Assembly: GCF_004028635.1 (NCBI RefSeq)
Contig: NZ_RQJW01000024.1
Span: 41,226 to 105,225, forward strand
Length of the DNA stretch: 64,000 nucleotides
From: Streptomyces cyaneus
Lineage (GTDB): Bacteria > Actinomycetota > Actinomycetes > Streptomycetales > Streptomycetaceae
Reading direction: 5' to 3'
Positions within the stretch are counted from its first letter, which is position 1. The number at the start of each line of letters is the position of its first letter. Below are positions 17,135 through 25,159 of this stretch, piece after piece. Position numbers and translations under genes: made by a program. The notes under the pieces were generated by a model, which had not been told where the DNA came from, made no database searches, and worked only from the letters and a program-made list of their open reading frames with translations.

Positions 17135-18406
17135 TCACTTGCTGAAGTCCGGGACCAGCTTGGCGATGGCGACTTCGGCGTTGCTCAGGCCCTTGTCCAG
17201 GGACTCCTTGCCCCCGGCGACCTTCAGCAGCTCGGTGTCCAGCGGGCCCCACAGGGAGCTGTACTCGGGCAGGGCCGGGCGCGGCTGGGCGGCGGACAGC
17301 ACGGTCTGGTAGCCGGCGATGCCCGGGTCGGCCTTGACCTCGGCGGTGTAGGCGTCGTCGCGGGTCGGCAGCGTGTTGTTCTTCAGCGCGATGGTCTCCT
17401 GGGCCTTCGCCGAGGTCATGAAGTTCACGAACTTCAGCGCGGCCTTCTGGTGCGCCTCGTCGGAGCCGGCGTACACGGAGAGGTTGTGGCCGCCGGTCGG
17501 GGCGCCCGCCTTGCCGGAGGAGCCGGCCGGGACGGTGGCGATGCCGAGGTTGGCCTTGTCCTTGAACGCCGAGCCCTTGTAGAAGTTGGTGATCTCCCAG
17601 GGGCCCTGCATGATCGCGGCGACCTTGCCGTTGACGAACGCCTCCTGGATGTGGGCGTAGGCGTCGGCGGTGGTGTCGGCCTTGTGCAGGCCCTTGCCGT
17701 CGAAGAGGCTCAGCCAGGTGCCGTAGCCCTTCTTGGCGGCGGCCGAGCTGACGGTGATCTTCTTGGCGTCGGCGTCGACGGTGTCGGTGCCCTCGCCGTA
17801 GAGGAACGTCTGGGCGTAGTAGGCCTGGGTGGAGCCCCAGTAGCCGTCGACGCCGGTCTTGTCCTTGATCGTGGCGGCGGCCTTCTTCAGGTCGTCCCAG
17901 GTCTTGGGGGCCTCGACGCCGGCCTTCTTGAACAGGTCCTTGTTGTAGACGAAGGCGAGGGTGTCCGTGGTGAACGGGACGCCGTACGTCTTGCCCTCGT
18001 ACTTGGCCTGCTCGACGAGGTTGGACTTGAACTTGGCCTGGTCGGCGAGGGCCTCGGTGCCGTCCAGCGGCGCGAAGAAGCCCTTCTTGGCGAAGGCGGG
18101 GGTCCAGCCGACCTCGGAGCGCAGCACGTCCGGGGCGCCCTTGGAGCCGGCGGCGGTGTCGAACTTGTTCTGCGCCTGGTCGAAGGGGACGTTGACGTAC
18201 TTGACCTTGATGTCCTTGTTGGCGGCCTCGAACTCCTTGACCAGGGCCTGGTACGTCGGCGCTTCGTTGGTGGCGTTGGAGGTGTCCCACCAGGTGATGG
18301 TGACCGGCCCGCTCGAGTCGCTACCGCTGTCGTCCCCGCCGCCGCAGGCCGTCGCCGCGAGGGCGAGGGACGCCACCAGCGCGGTGGCCGCTATGCCACG
18401 CCGCAT
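17135..18406 (-). CDS. malE: Maltose/maltodextrin-binding lipoprotein MalE
   Basis: 423 residues. The lipoprotein signal peptide ends in the lipobox LAATAC, giving an N-terminal lipid-anchored cysteine followed by a Gly/Ser/Asp linker. The rest is a family 1 solute-binding protein that captures maltodextrins outside the membrane and delivers them to MalFG. The start has AAGGAG five bases before the ATG. It is the first gene of malEFG-alpha-glucosidase and faces malR across a 381-bp divergent region with operator-like sequences. Confidence 0.95.
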   Translation of the reverse strand: MRRGIAATALVASLALAATACGGGDDSGSDSSGPVTITWWDTSNATNEAPTYQALVKEFEAANKDIKVKYVNVPFDQAQNKFDTAAGSKGAPDVLRSEVGWTPAFAKKGFFAPLDGTEALADQAKFKSNLVEQAKYEGKTYGVPFTTDTLAFVYNKDLFKKAGVEAPKTWDDLKKAAATIKDKTGVDGYWGSTQAYYAQTFLYGEGTDTVDADAKKITVSSAAAKKGYGTWLSLFDGKGLHKADTTADAYAHIQEAFVNGKVAAIMQGPWEITNFYKGSAFKDKANLGIATVPAGSSGKAGAPTGGHNLSVYAGSDEAHQKAALKFVNFMTSAKAQETIALKNNTLPTRDDAYTAEVKADPGIAGYQTVLSAAQPRPALPEYSSLWGPLDTELLKVAGGKESLDKGLSNAEVAIAKLVPDFSK

Positions 18407-18520
18407 GAGATCTCCTTGAGGGTGAAAGCCCGTGTGGTGCGAGGACGGCCCCGTCTGCCTGTCCTCGCTGTCTTGCCGACTGCGCCGTTGCGGCCGCCGG
18501 GCGACGTGAACGTAACAGCG

Positions 18521-18561
18521 CTGAAAGACTTACGAAAGACCTTGCAGAAAAAAAGTGCAAG
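18521..18561 (-). promoter_or_regulatory. Putative MalR operator in the malE promoter
   Basis: On the minus strand the segment reads CTTGCA, a T-rich spacer, TGCAAG, then CTTTC and CTTTCA units. CTTGCA/TGCAAG (18541-18546 and 18556-18561) form an inverted repeat. The CTTTC units match those in the two amylase promoters. Confidence 0.65.
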
Positions 18562-18648
18562 ACGTCTCCGAAGTTATCCGCGTGTGACCTCTTGGCGACC
18601 GGGGTGAGACGCTTATTTACGCGGGTGGAGCACGGGCGGGGCCGGTTG

Positions 18649-18683
18649 TGCAAGACTCTGCAAGCTCTTGCCATCACTTTCAC
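18649..18683 (+). promoter_or_regulatory. Putative MalR autoregulatory operator upstream of malR
   Basis: TGCAAG occurs twice at exactly 10-bp spacing (18649 and 18659), followed by CTCTTGC and CTTTCAC. These are the building blocks of the operators before malE and the amylase genes. The 381-bp malE-malR gap contains no other gene. Confidence 0.55.
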
Positions 18684-18787
18684 GAGGGAGCGCGATGACG
18701 CAGCAACCCGGACCGGGCCGATCAACAGGTCGCCCAAGGCGTCCGATTGGTGTGCAAGGCGACAGGCGACCGGTACAGTCCAGTTCC

Positions 18788-19822
18788 GTGACCACACGGC
18801 TTGCCGACATCGCTGCTCAGGCGGGGGTGAGCGAAGCGACCGTCAGCCGCGTTCTCAACGGCAAGCCGGGCGTCGCCGCCACCACCCGCCAGTCCGTGCT
18901 GGCCGCACTCGATGTGCTCGGCTATGAGCGCCCGGTGCGGTTGCGGCAACGCAGCGAGGGCCTGGTGGGCCTGATCACCCCGGAGCTGGAGAACCCGATA
19001 TTCCCGGCGCTGGCGCAGGTCATCGGCCAGGCACTGACCAGGCAGGGCTACACCCCCGTGCTGGCCACGCAGACGCCGGGCGGCTCGACCGAGGACGAGC
19101 TGACGGAGATGCTCGTCGACCGCGGGGTGGCCGGCATCATCTACGTCTCCGGGCTGCACGCGGACACCACCGCCGACATGCAGCGCTACGAGCGTCTGCG
19201 CGCCCAGGGCGTTCCCTTCGTCCTGGTCGACGGCTTCTCCCCCAAGGTCCAGGCGCCCTTCATCTCCCCCGACGACCGCGCCGCGATGAACCTGTCGGTC
19301 ACGCACCTGGTCTCCCTGGGCCACACCCGCATCGGCCTCGCGCTCGGCCCCAAGCGCTTCGTTCCGGTCCAGCGCAAGATCGAGGGCTTCGTCCGCACGA
19401 TGCACGAGCAGCTCAACCTGCCGGCGGACGTCATAGAGACCGAACTGATCCAGCACTCCCTGTACACCCTGGAGGGTGGCCAGGCCGCCGCCACCGCTCT
19501 CATCGACCGCGACTGCACCGCGGTCGTCTGCGCCAGCGACATGATGGCGCTCGGCGCGATACGGGCGGCCCGGCAACGCGGCCTGGAGGTCCCGAAGGAC
19601 ATCTCGGTCGTCGGCTTCGACGACTCCCCGCTGATCGCCTTCACCGACCCGCCCCTGACCACGGTCCGCAAGCCGGTCCCGGCGATGGGCCAGGCCGCGG
19701 TGCGCACGCTCCTCGAAGAGATCGGCGGGACTCCGGCGCCCCACAGCGAGTTCGTGTTCATGCCGGAGCTGGTGGTGCGCGGTTCGACGGCTTCGGCCCC
19801 AGGGAACAGAAACCATCACTAA
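18788..19822 (+). CDS. malR: Maltose operon repressor MalR (LacI/GalR family)
   Basis: 344 residues from the GTG at 18788, the usual MalR length. The LacI-type DNA-binding domain begins at once (LADIAAQAGVSEATVSRVLN) and is followed by a periplasmic-binding-protein-like effector domain. No Shine-Dalgarno is visible, but TACAGT ends 8 nt before the GTG, which would allow a leaderless transcript. An ATG at 18695 with GAGGGA upstream would add 31 low-complexity residues and is the alternative. MalR should repress malEFG, the alpha-glucosidase, both secreted amylases and itself until a maltodextrin binds. Confidence 0.93.
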   Translation: MTTRLADIAAQAGVSEATVSRVLNGKPGVAATTRQSVLAALDVLGYERPVRLRQRSEGLVGLITPELENPIFPALAQVIGQALTRQGYTPVLATQTPGGSTEDELTEMLVDRGVAGIIYVSGLHADTTADMQRYERLRAQGVPFVLVDGFSPKVQAPFISPDDRAAMNLSVTHLVSLGHTRIGLALGPKRFVPVQRKIEGFVRTMHEQLNLPADVIETELIQHSLYTLEGGQAAATALIDRDCTAVVCASDMMALGAIRAARQRGLEVPKDISVVGFDDSPLIAFTDPPLTTVRKPVPAMGQAAVRTLLEEIGGTPAPHSEFVFMPELVVRGSTASAPGNRNHH

Positions 19823-19964
19823 GTCGTCCGTAGGGCGGAGAATCCCCGCATCCCGCCCTGCATCGGTAGGAGACCGGCGCGGTCCGCCCGCCGTAGAACG
19901 TGCATCCTGAACCCAACCGGAGGATGATCGGTCGGGGAAGTCTTTTCTGGCAGACTCTGTGCCC

Positions 19965-20912
19965 ATGGGTGACACCACCGTGACGACACTGGAAGGCCGG
20001 GAAGCGGCCGTTCCGCACCCCGTCGCGGACGACGCGGACGAAACGGGGCGGGGCCCCCTGCGCCGAGTGCGCACCCCCCGCCGCCCCCGCCTCTGGTTCG
20101 AGGTCCTGCTGATCGCGGTGAGTTACTGGACGTACTCACTGATCCGCAACGCGGTACCGGAGCAGAAGGCCGAGGCGCTCAGCAACGCCGACTGGCTCTG
20201 GAAGCTGGAGCACCACCTCGGCATCGCCGTCGAGGAGTCGGTCAATCACGCCGTGAACTCGGTGACTTGGCTCATCGTCGGCATGAACTACTACTACGCG
20301 ACGCTGCACTTCATCGTCACCCTGGCCGTCCTGGTCTGGCTGTACCGCAGCCACCCCGGCCGCTATGCGGCGACCCGCCTGGTCCTCTTCGCCACCACGG
20401 GTGTGGCCCTGGTCGGTTACTACCTGTATCCGCTCGCTCCCCCACGGCTGATGACCAACGGCGGCTTCATCGACACCGTGACGGTCCACGACACCTGGGG
20501 TTCGATGGCCTCGGGCGACCTGAAGAACATGTCGAACCAGTACGCCGCGATGCCGTCGATGCACATCGGCTGGTCCGTCTGGTCCGGCCTGACGATCTTC
20601 GCCCTGGCGAGGATCCCCTGGGTGCGACTCCTGGGCCTCCTCTATCCCGCGGCGACCCTGGTGGTGATCGTCGCGACGGCCAACCACTTCTGGCTGGACG
20701 CGGTGGGCGGCATCCTCTGCCTGGCGTTCGGCTACACGGTGGCGTGGCTCTGGTACGGAGCGCTGCCGCACGCACTGCCGAAACTGGTGCCACAGCCGCG
20801 TACAGCGAAAACGCGTACGGCGGAAACGCGTACAGCGGAAACGGGACGTGCCGGGGAGTGTCCGCCCGCAGCGGCGGCCATCACCACACAGCGCCGCGCC
20901 ACAAAACCGTAG
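19965..20912 (+). CDS. PAP2-superfamily integral membrane protein (inositol phosphorylceramide synthase-like)
   Basis: 315 residues with about six membrane segments. PAP2-type catalytic motifs are AMPSMHIGWSV (Ser/His) and ANHFWLDAVGG (final His and Asp). The arrangement resembles AUR1/inositol-phosphotransferase-like proteins rather than soluble phosphatases, so a role in lipid head-group transfer or lipid phosphate hydrolysis is likely; the substrate is unknown. The ATG at 19965 is preferred to an in-frame GTG six bases earlier. The cytoplasmic tail contains three tandem RTA[KE]T pentapeptides from a 15-bp DNA repeat. Confidence 0.87.
   Translation: MGDTTVTTLEGREAAVPHPVADDADETGRGPLRRVRTPRRPRLWFEVLLIAVSYWTYSLIRNAVPEQKAEALSNADWLWKLEHHLGIAVEESVNHAVNSVTWLIVGMNYYYATLHFIVTLAVLVWLYRSHPGRYAATRLVLFATTGVALVGYYLYPLAPPRLMTNGGFIDTVTVHDTWGSMASGDLKNMSNQYAAMPSMHIGWSVWSGLTIFALARIPWVRLLGLLYPAATLVVIVATANHFWLDAVGGILCLAFGYTVAWLWYGALPHALPKLVPQPRTAKTRTAETRTAETGRAGECPPAAAAITTQRRATKP
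20798..20842 (+). repeat. Three tandem 15-bp repeats in the PAP2 gene tail
   Basis: Units GCGTACAGCGAAAAC, GCGTACGGCGGAAAC and GCGTACAGCGGAAAC follow each other exactly and encode RTAKT-RTAET-RTAET at the C-terminus of the PAP2 protein. Such a short in-frame repeat may vary in number between strains. Confidence 0.8.
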
Positions 20913-20960
20913 GCGCTACGCGCACCCCACCCACCGGACCGCTACCGGCCGCCGCAGGCA

Positions 20961-23900
20961 TCACGCCCCGTAGAACAGCTCCTCCACCACGCTCCGCGCC
21001 CGACGCGCCGTGCGCCGGTAGGCGTCGAGCATGTCGCCGACGTGACCGGGCTCGGACCCCAGGTAGCGCCCCACCGCCGCCAGCTCGCGCGGGTCCGACG
21101 GGAAGGTGTCGCCGGCCCGCCCGCGCACCAGCATCACGGCGTTGCGGACCCGCGTCGCCAGCACCCACGCCTCGTCCAGGATCGCCGCCTCCTCGGCCGG
21201 GATGAGCCCGGCCGCACACGCCGCGGCGAGGGCCTCCCGCGTGCGCGTCGTCCGCAGGCCCGGCTCGGCCCAGCCGTGCTGGAGCTGGAGGAGCTGGACG
21301 GTCCACTCGACGTCGGAGAGCCCGCCGGGACCGAGCTTGGTGTGCAGCTTGGGGTCGGCGCCGCGCGGCATGCGCTCGGACTCCATGCGGGCCTTCAGCC
21401 GGCGGATCTCGCGCACGGCGTCCTCGCCGAGCCCCTCCGCGGGGTAGCGCAGGGGGTCGATCAGGTCGATGAAGCGGCGCCCCAGATCCTCGTCCCCGGC
21501 CACCGCCTCGGCCCTCAGCAGCGCCTGCGACTCCCAGACCAGGGACCAGCGGCGGTAGTACGCCTCGTACGAGTTCAGCGTGCGCACCAGCGGGCCCGAC
21601 TTGCCCTCCGGCCGCAGGTCGGCGTCGATCAGCAGGGGCGGATCCGAGCTGGGGATCTGGAGCAGCCGGCGCATCTCCGCGACCACCCGGTTCGCGGCCT
21701 GCGCGGCCTCCTGCTCCTCCACGCCTTCCCGCGGCTCGTGCACGAACAGGACGTCCGCGTCACTGCCGTAGCCCAGTTCGTGCCCACCGAAGCGGCCCAT
21801 GCCGATGATCGCGAAACGGGTGGGCAGAGTGTCGCCCCAGCCCTCGCGGACGACGGCCCGGAGCGTGCCCGCGAGCGTCGCCGCCGTCAGGTCCGACACC
21901 GCCGCGCCGACACGGTCGACGAGGGCGCCCTGATCGGCCTCGGCCGGCTTCGTCTCGGTGCCGTAGGAGTCGACGATGTCGGCGGCGGCCGTACGGAACA
22001 GCTCGCGGCGCCGCACGCCGCGCGCCGCCGTCACCCCCTGTGCGGCACCCTCGGCGCGGCCCACCCCGGCGAGGATCTCCTGCTCCAGGTGGCTGCGCGA
22101 GCGCGGCTCCAGATGACCGGTGCCGCCGTCGCCGTCGCCGAGCAGCGCCACCGCCTCCGGTGCCCGCATCAGCAGGTCGGGGGCGAGGCGGCCCGCCGAC
22201 AGGACGCGGGCAAGGTTCTCGGCGGCGGCGCCCTCGTCCCGCAACAGCCGCAGATACCAAGGCGTCTTGCCGAGCGCGTCGGACACCTTGCGGAAGTTCA
22301 GCAGACCCGCGTCCGGGTCCGCCGAGTCCGCGAACCAGCCCAACAGGACCGGCAGCAGGGTGCGTTGGATCGCGGCCTTGCGGGTGACGCCGGAGGCCAG
22401 GGCCTCCAGGTGGCGCAACGCGGAGGCGGGATCGGCGTATCCGAGCGCGGTCATCCGTTCCTGCGCCGCCTCGGCGCTCAACCGTGCCTCGCCCGGGGCG
22501 AGTTGGGCGACCGCGTCGAGCAGCGGACGGTAGAAGAGCTTCTCGTGCAGTCGCCGTACGGCGCTCGCGTGCCGTTTCCATTCGCGGTTCAGCTCGGCGA
22601 CCGGGTCGGCGCGCAGGCCGAGGGAGCGGCCGATGCGGCGCAGGTCGGCCTCGTCCTCGGGCACCAGGTGCGTGCGGCGCAGCCGGTAGAGCTGGATGCG
22701 GTGCTCCATGGAGCGCAGGAAGCGGTACGCGGCGTCGAGCTGTGCGGCGTCCGCGCGGCCGACGTAGCCGCCGGCGGCGAGCGCGCGCAGGGCGTCCAGG
22801 GTGGTGCCGCTGCGCAGGGAGGCGTCGTCCCGGCCGTGCACCAACTGCAGCAGCTGTACGGCGAATTCGACGTCGCGCAGACCTCCGGGGCCGAGCTTGA
22901 GCTGGCGGTCCAGCTCGGCCACGGGGATGTTCTCGACGACCCGGCGGCGCATCTTCTGCACGTCGGCGACGAAGTTCTCCCGCTCGGCGGCCTTCCAGAC
23001 CAGGGGTTCCAGCGCGGCGACGTACTCCTCGCCCAGTTCGATGTCGCCCGCCACCGGGTGGGCCTTGAGCAGCGCCTGGAACTCCCAGGTCTTGGCCCAG
23101 CGCTGGTAGTAGGCGAGGTGGCTGCTGAGCGTGCGCACGAGGGGGCCGTTTCTGCCCTCGGGGCGCAGGTTGGCGTCCACGGGCCAGATGGAGCCCTCGA
23201 CCGTGGTCTCGGAGCAGATCCGCATCATGTGCGAGGCGAGCTTGGTGGCGGACCGCAGTGCCTTGCCTTCGTCGGCACCGTCGGCGGCCTCGCCCACGAA
23301 GATCACATCCACGTCGGAGACGTAGTTCAGCTCATGGCCCCCGCACTTGCCCATCGCGATCACCGCGAGCCGGCACAGCGCGGCGTCCTCCGGGGCGGCC
23401 GCGCGGGCGATGGCCAGCGCCGCGCGCAGGGTCGCGGTGGCGAGGTCGGCGAGCTCGGCGGCCGTCTGGGCCACGTCGGTCGTGCCGCATACGTCCCGTG
23501 CGGCGATGGACAGCAGACAGCGCCGGTAGGCGACGCGCAGCGACACCGGGTCGTCGGCCTCCGCCAGCCCGCGCTCGAACTCCTCCACCTCGGGGTGCAG
23601 ATCCCGCGGCTCGTACATGACCAGCGCCTGCCAGTCGCTCGGGTGCCGGGCGAGGTGGTCGGCGAGCGCGGCGGAGGCGCCGAGCACGCCGAGCAGGCGG
23701 TCGCGCAGGGGCTTGGCCGCTATCACGGTGTCCAGCAGTTCCTGCTGGGCGACGTGGTCGGGCTGCGCTTCGAGCAGCCGGACGAGACCGTGCAGGGCCA
23801 GGTCCGGGTCGGCGGTGGCGCCCAGGGCCTCGAGCAGCACCGGGTCGTTCCTGATCGGCGCGACCTCGGCGCTGTCCAGGAGCCGCTCGGCGGCCGAGGG

Positions 23901-23963
23901 GTCCGTGAATCCGTGCCGCAGCAGCCGACTGAAGGTACTGCTCCTGCGCCCCGGCGCCGTCAT
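20961..23963 (-). CDS. glnE: Bifunctional glutamine synthetase adenylyltransferase/adenylyl-removing enzyme
   Basis: 1000 residues from the ATG at 23963 (GGGAGG six bases upstream). Two nucleotidyltransferase domains are visible: an N-terminal one with GKCGGHELNYVSDVDVIFVG and a C-terminal one with GRFGGHELGYGSDADVLFVH, each followed by a GlnD/GlnE helical domain. The two active sites remove and add AMP on the adenylylation tyrosine of glutamine synthetase I in response to nitrogen status. The target is not in this window: the GlnA-like protein encoded nearby lacks that tyrosine. It is convergent with the PAP2 gene (48-bp gap). Confidence 0.95.
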   Translation of the reverse strand: MTAPGRRSSTFSRLLRHGFTDPSAAERLLDSAEVAPIRNDPVLLEALGATADPDLALHGLVRLLEAQPDHVAQQELLDTVIAAKPLRDRLLGVLGASAALADHLARHPSDWQALVMYEPRDLHPEVEEFERGLAEADDPVSLRVAYRRCLLSIAARDVCGTTDVAQTAAELADLATATLRAALAIARAAAPEDAALCRLAVIAMGKCGGHELNYVSDVDVIFVGEAADGADEGKALRSATKLASHMMRICSETTVEGSIWPVDANLRPEGRNGPLVRTLSSHLAYYQRWAKTWEFQALLKAHPVAGDIELGEEYVAALEPLVWKAAERENFVADVQKMRRRVVENIPVAELDRQLKLGPGGLRDVEFAVQLLQLVHGRDDASLRSGTTLDALRALAAGGYVGRADAAQLDAAYRFLRSMEHRIQLYRLRRTHLVPEDEADLRRIGRSLGLRADPVAELNREWKRHASAVRRLHEKLFYRPLLDAVAQLAPGEARLSAEAAQERMTALGYADPASALRHLEALASGVTRKAAIQRTLLPVLLGWFADSADPDAGLLNFRKVSDALGKTPWYLRLLRDEGAAAENLARVLSAGRLAPDLLMRAPEAVALLGDGDGGTGHLEPRSRSHLEQEILAGVGRAEGAAQGVTAARGVRRRELFRTAAADIVDSYGTETKPAEADQGALVDRVGAAVSDLTAATLAGTLRAVVREGWGDTLPTRFAIIGMGRFGGHELGYGSDADVLFVHEPREGVEEQEAAQAANRVVAEMRRLLQIPSSDPPLLIDADLRPEGKSGPLVRTLNSYEAYYRRWSLVWESQALLRAEAVAGDEDLGRRFIDLIDPLRYPAEGLGEDAVREIRRLKARMESERMPRGADPKLHTKLGPGGLSDVEWTVQLLQLQHGWAEPGLRTTRTREALAAACAAGLIPAEEAAILDEAWVLATRVRNAVMLVRGRAGDTFPSDPRELAAVGRYLGSEPGHVGDMLDAYRRTARRARSVVEELFYGA

Positions 23964-24121
23964 GCTCGGCCTCCCGTCCGATCGGGGTCGTGCGCGCCCG
24001 ATCAAGGTCGTACGCGGTCGAGCCTAACCGGAGTACCTGCGAGTGGCGCCGATGAGTTTGGACGGCGTGCGCGGTCAACATGGTGGAGCGACATTCGAGC
24101 GACATGTCCGGAGGGCGCCCG

Positions 24122-24643
24122 ATGACCGACAAGCAACCCCAGACCCGGCTGGACGCGCGCTACAGCGACGAGGCGGCGACGGCGGTCCCCTGGGCCGAGG
24201 CCGAGAAGCTGCTGGCCGAGGCCGAGCTGTTCTGGATCTCGACGGTACGGCCGGACGGGCGCCCGCACGTGACCCCGCTGCCGGCGGTGTGGTCGCGGGG
24301 CGCGCTGCACTTCTGCACGGGACCGGAGGAGCGCAAGGCGCGGAACCTGGCGGAGAACCCGAACCTCGTCCTGACGACGGGCACGAACACCTGGGACCGC
24401 GGCTACGACCTGGTGGTCGAGGGCGAGGCGGTGCGGGTCACCGACGACGCCCGGCTGCGCGAACTGGCCGCCGCCTGGGAGGAGAAGTACGGCAGCTTCT
24501 GGCACTTCGACGTCGCCGACGGCGCTTTCCGGCACGGTGCGGGACACGCATACGTCTACTCGGTGGCGCCCCGCACGGTTTTCGGCTTCGGTAAGGGTGA
24601 ACCGTTCAGCCAGACCCGTTGGCGATTCTCCTTGGAGGACTAG
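24122..24643 (+). CDS. PPOX-class (pyridoxamine 5'-phosphate oxidase-fold) flavin/F420 protein
   Basis: 173 residues from the ATG at 24122 (GGAGGG seven bases upstream); two earlier in-frame ATGs lack ribosome sites. The split beta-barrel is recognisable from FWISTVRPDGRPHVTPLPAVW-type sequence near residues 40-60 and the downstream LHFCTGPEERKARNL. Proteins of this superfamily bind FMN or F420 and reduce small molecules; the cofactor cannot be decided here. An F420:NADP oxidoreductase occurs elsewhere in the window. The stop is two bases before the start of the VOC gene, so the two are co-transcribed. Confidence 0.82.
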   Translation: MTDKQPQTRLDARYSDEAATAVPWAEAEKLLAEAELFWISTVRPDGRPHVTPLPAVWSRGALHFCTGPEERKARNLAENPNLVLTTGTNTWDRGYDLVVEGEAVRVTDDARLRELAAAWEEKYGSFWHFDVADGAFRHGAGHAYVYSVAPRTVFGFGKGEPFSQTRWRFSLED

Positions 24644-24645
24644 CG

Positions 24646-25098
24646 ATGGACTTCACGCTCGAAGTGATCCCGCTGCCCGTGAGCGACATCGACCGGGCCC
24701 GCGACTTCTACCGGGACAAGGTCGGCTTCCATGTCGACATCGACCAGGAAGTGATGCCCGGCATGCGCATCGTCCAGCTCACGCCTCCGGGCTCGGGCTG
24801 TTCGATCGCGCTCGGCGACAGCATCTGGGACCTGACCAAGGGCGAGACCAAGCCCGCCCCCGGCTCCTACCAAGGCCTCCAGCTCTGCGTCGCCGACATC
24901 AAGGCGGCCCACGCGGAACTGGTGGAGCGCGGCCTCGAGGTGTCGGAGCCGGTCCAGTACTCCCCCGACGACGGCGCGACGTTCATGTACTTCACGGACC
25001 CGGACGGCAACGGCTGGTCGATCCAGGAGTACCGGCGCAGGGCGACGGAGCCGCTGCACCAGTTCCTGACGGAACTGGCGAACCAGCACGGGCGGTAA
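24646..25098 (+). CDS. VOC-superfamily (glyoxalase/bleomycin-resistance fold) protein
   Basis: 150 residues. Two beta-alpha-beta-beta-beta units are visible, beginning LEVIPLPVSDIDRARDFY and LQLCVADIKAAHAEL, the second ending in FTDPDGNGWSIQEY with the Glu usual as a metal ligand. The protein is probably a metal-dependent lyase/dioxygenase or a ligand-binding protein. The ATG has GGAGG seven bases upstream, partly inside the preceding gene, indicating an operon with the flavin-type protein. Substrate unknown. Confidence 0.85.
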   Translation: MDFTLEVIPLPVSDIDRARDFYRDKVGFHVDIDQEVMPGMRIVQLTPPGSGCSIALGDSIWDLTKGETKPAPGSYQGLQLCVADIKAAHAELVERGLEVSEPVQYSPDDGATFMYFTDPDGNGWSIQEYRRRATEPLHQFLTELANQHGR

Positions 25099-25107
25099 CG
25101 CCGCACC

Positions 25108-25148
25108 GGGGCGCGGGGGGGTATCCCGCCGGGACGACCCCGCGCCCC
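25108..25148. terminator. Bidirectional terminator between VOC and glnA2-type genes
   Basis: An 11-bp perfect inverted repeat (GGGGCGCGGGG at 25108-25118, complement at 25138-25148) fills the 61-bp gap between two convergent genes. Confidence 0.6.
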
Positions 25149-25159
25149 ACGGCGAAGCC

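Noticed and set aside
21042..24125. Open frame of 1027 codons opposite glnE
   Set aside because: Shadow of glnE; no ribosome site or family similarity.
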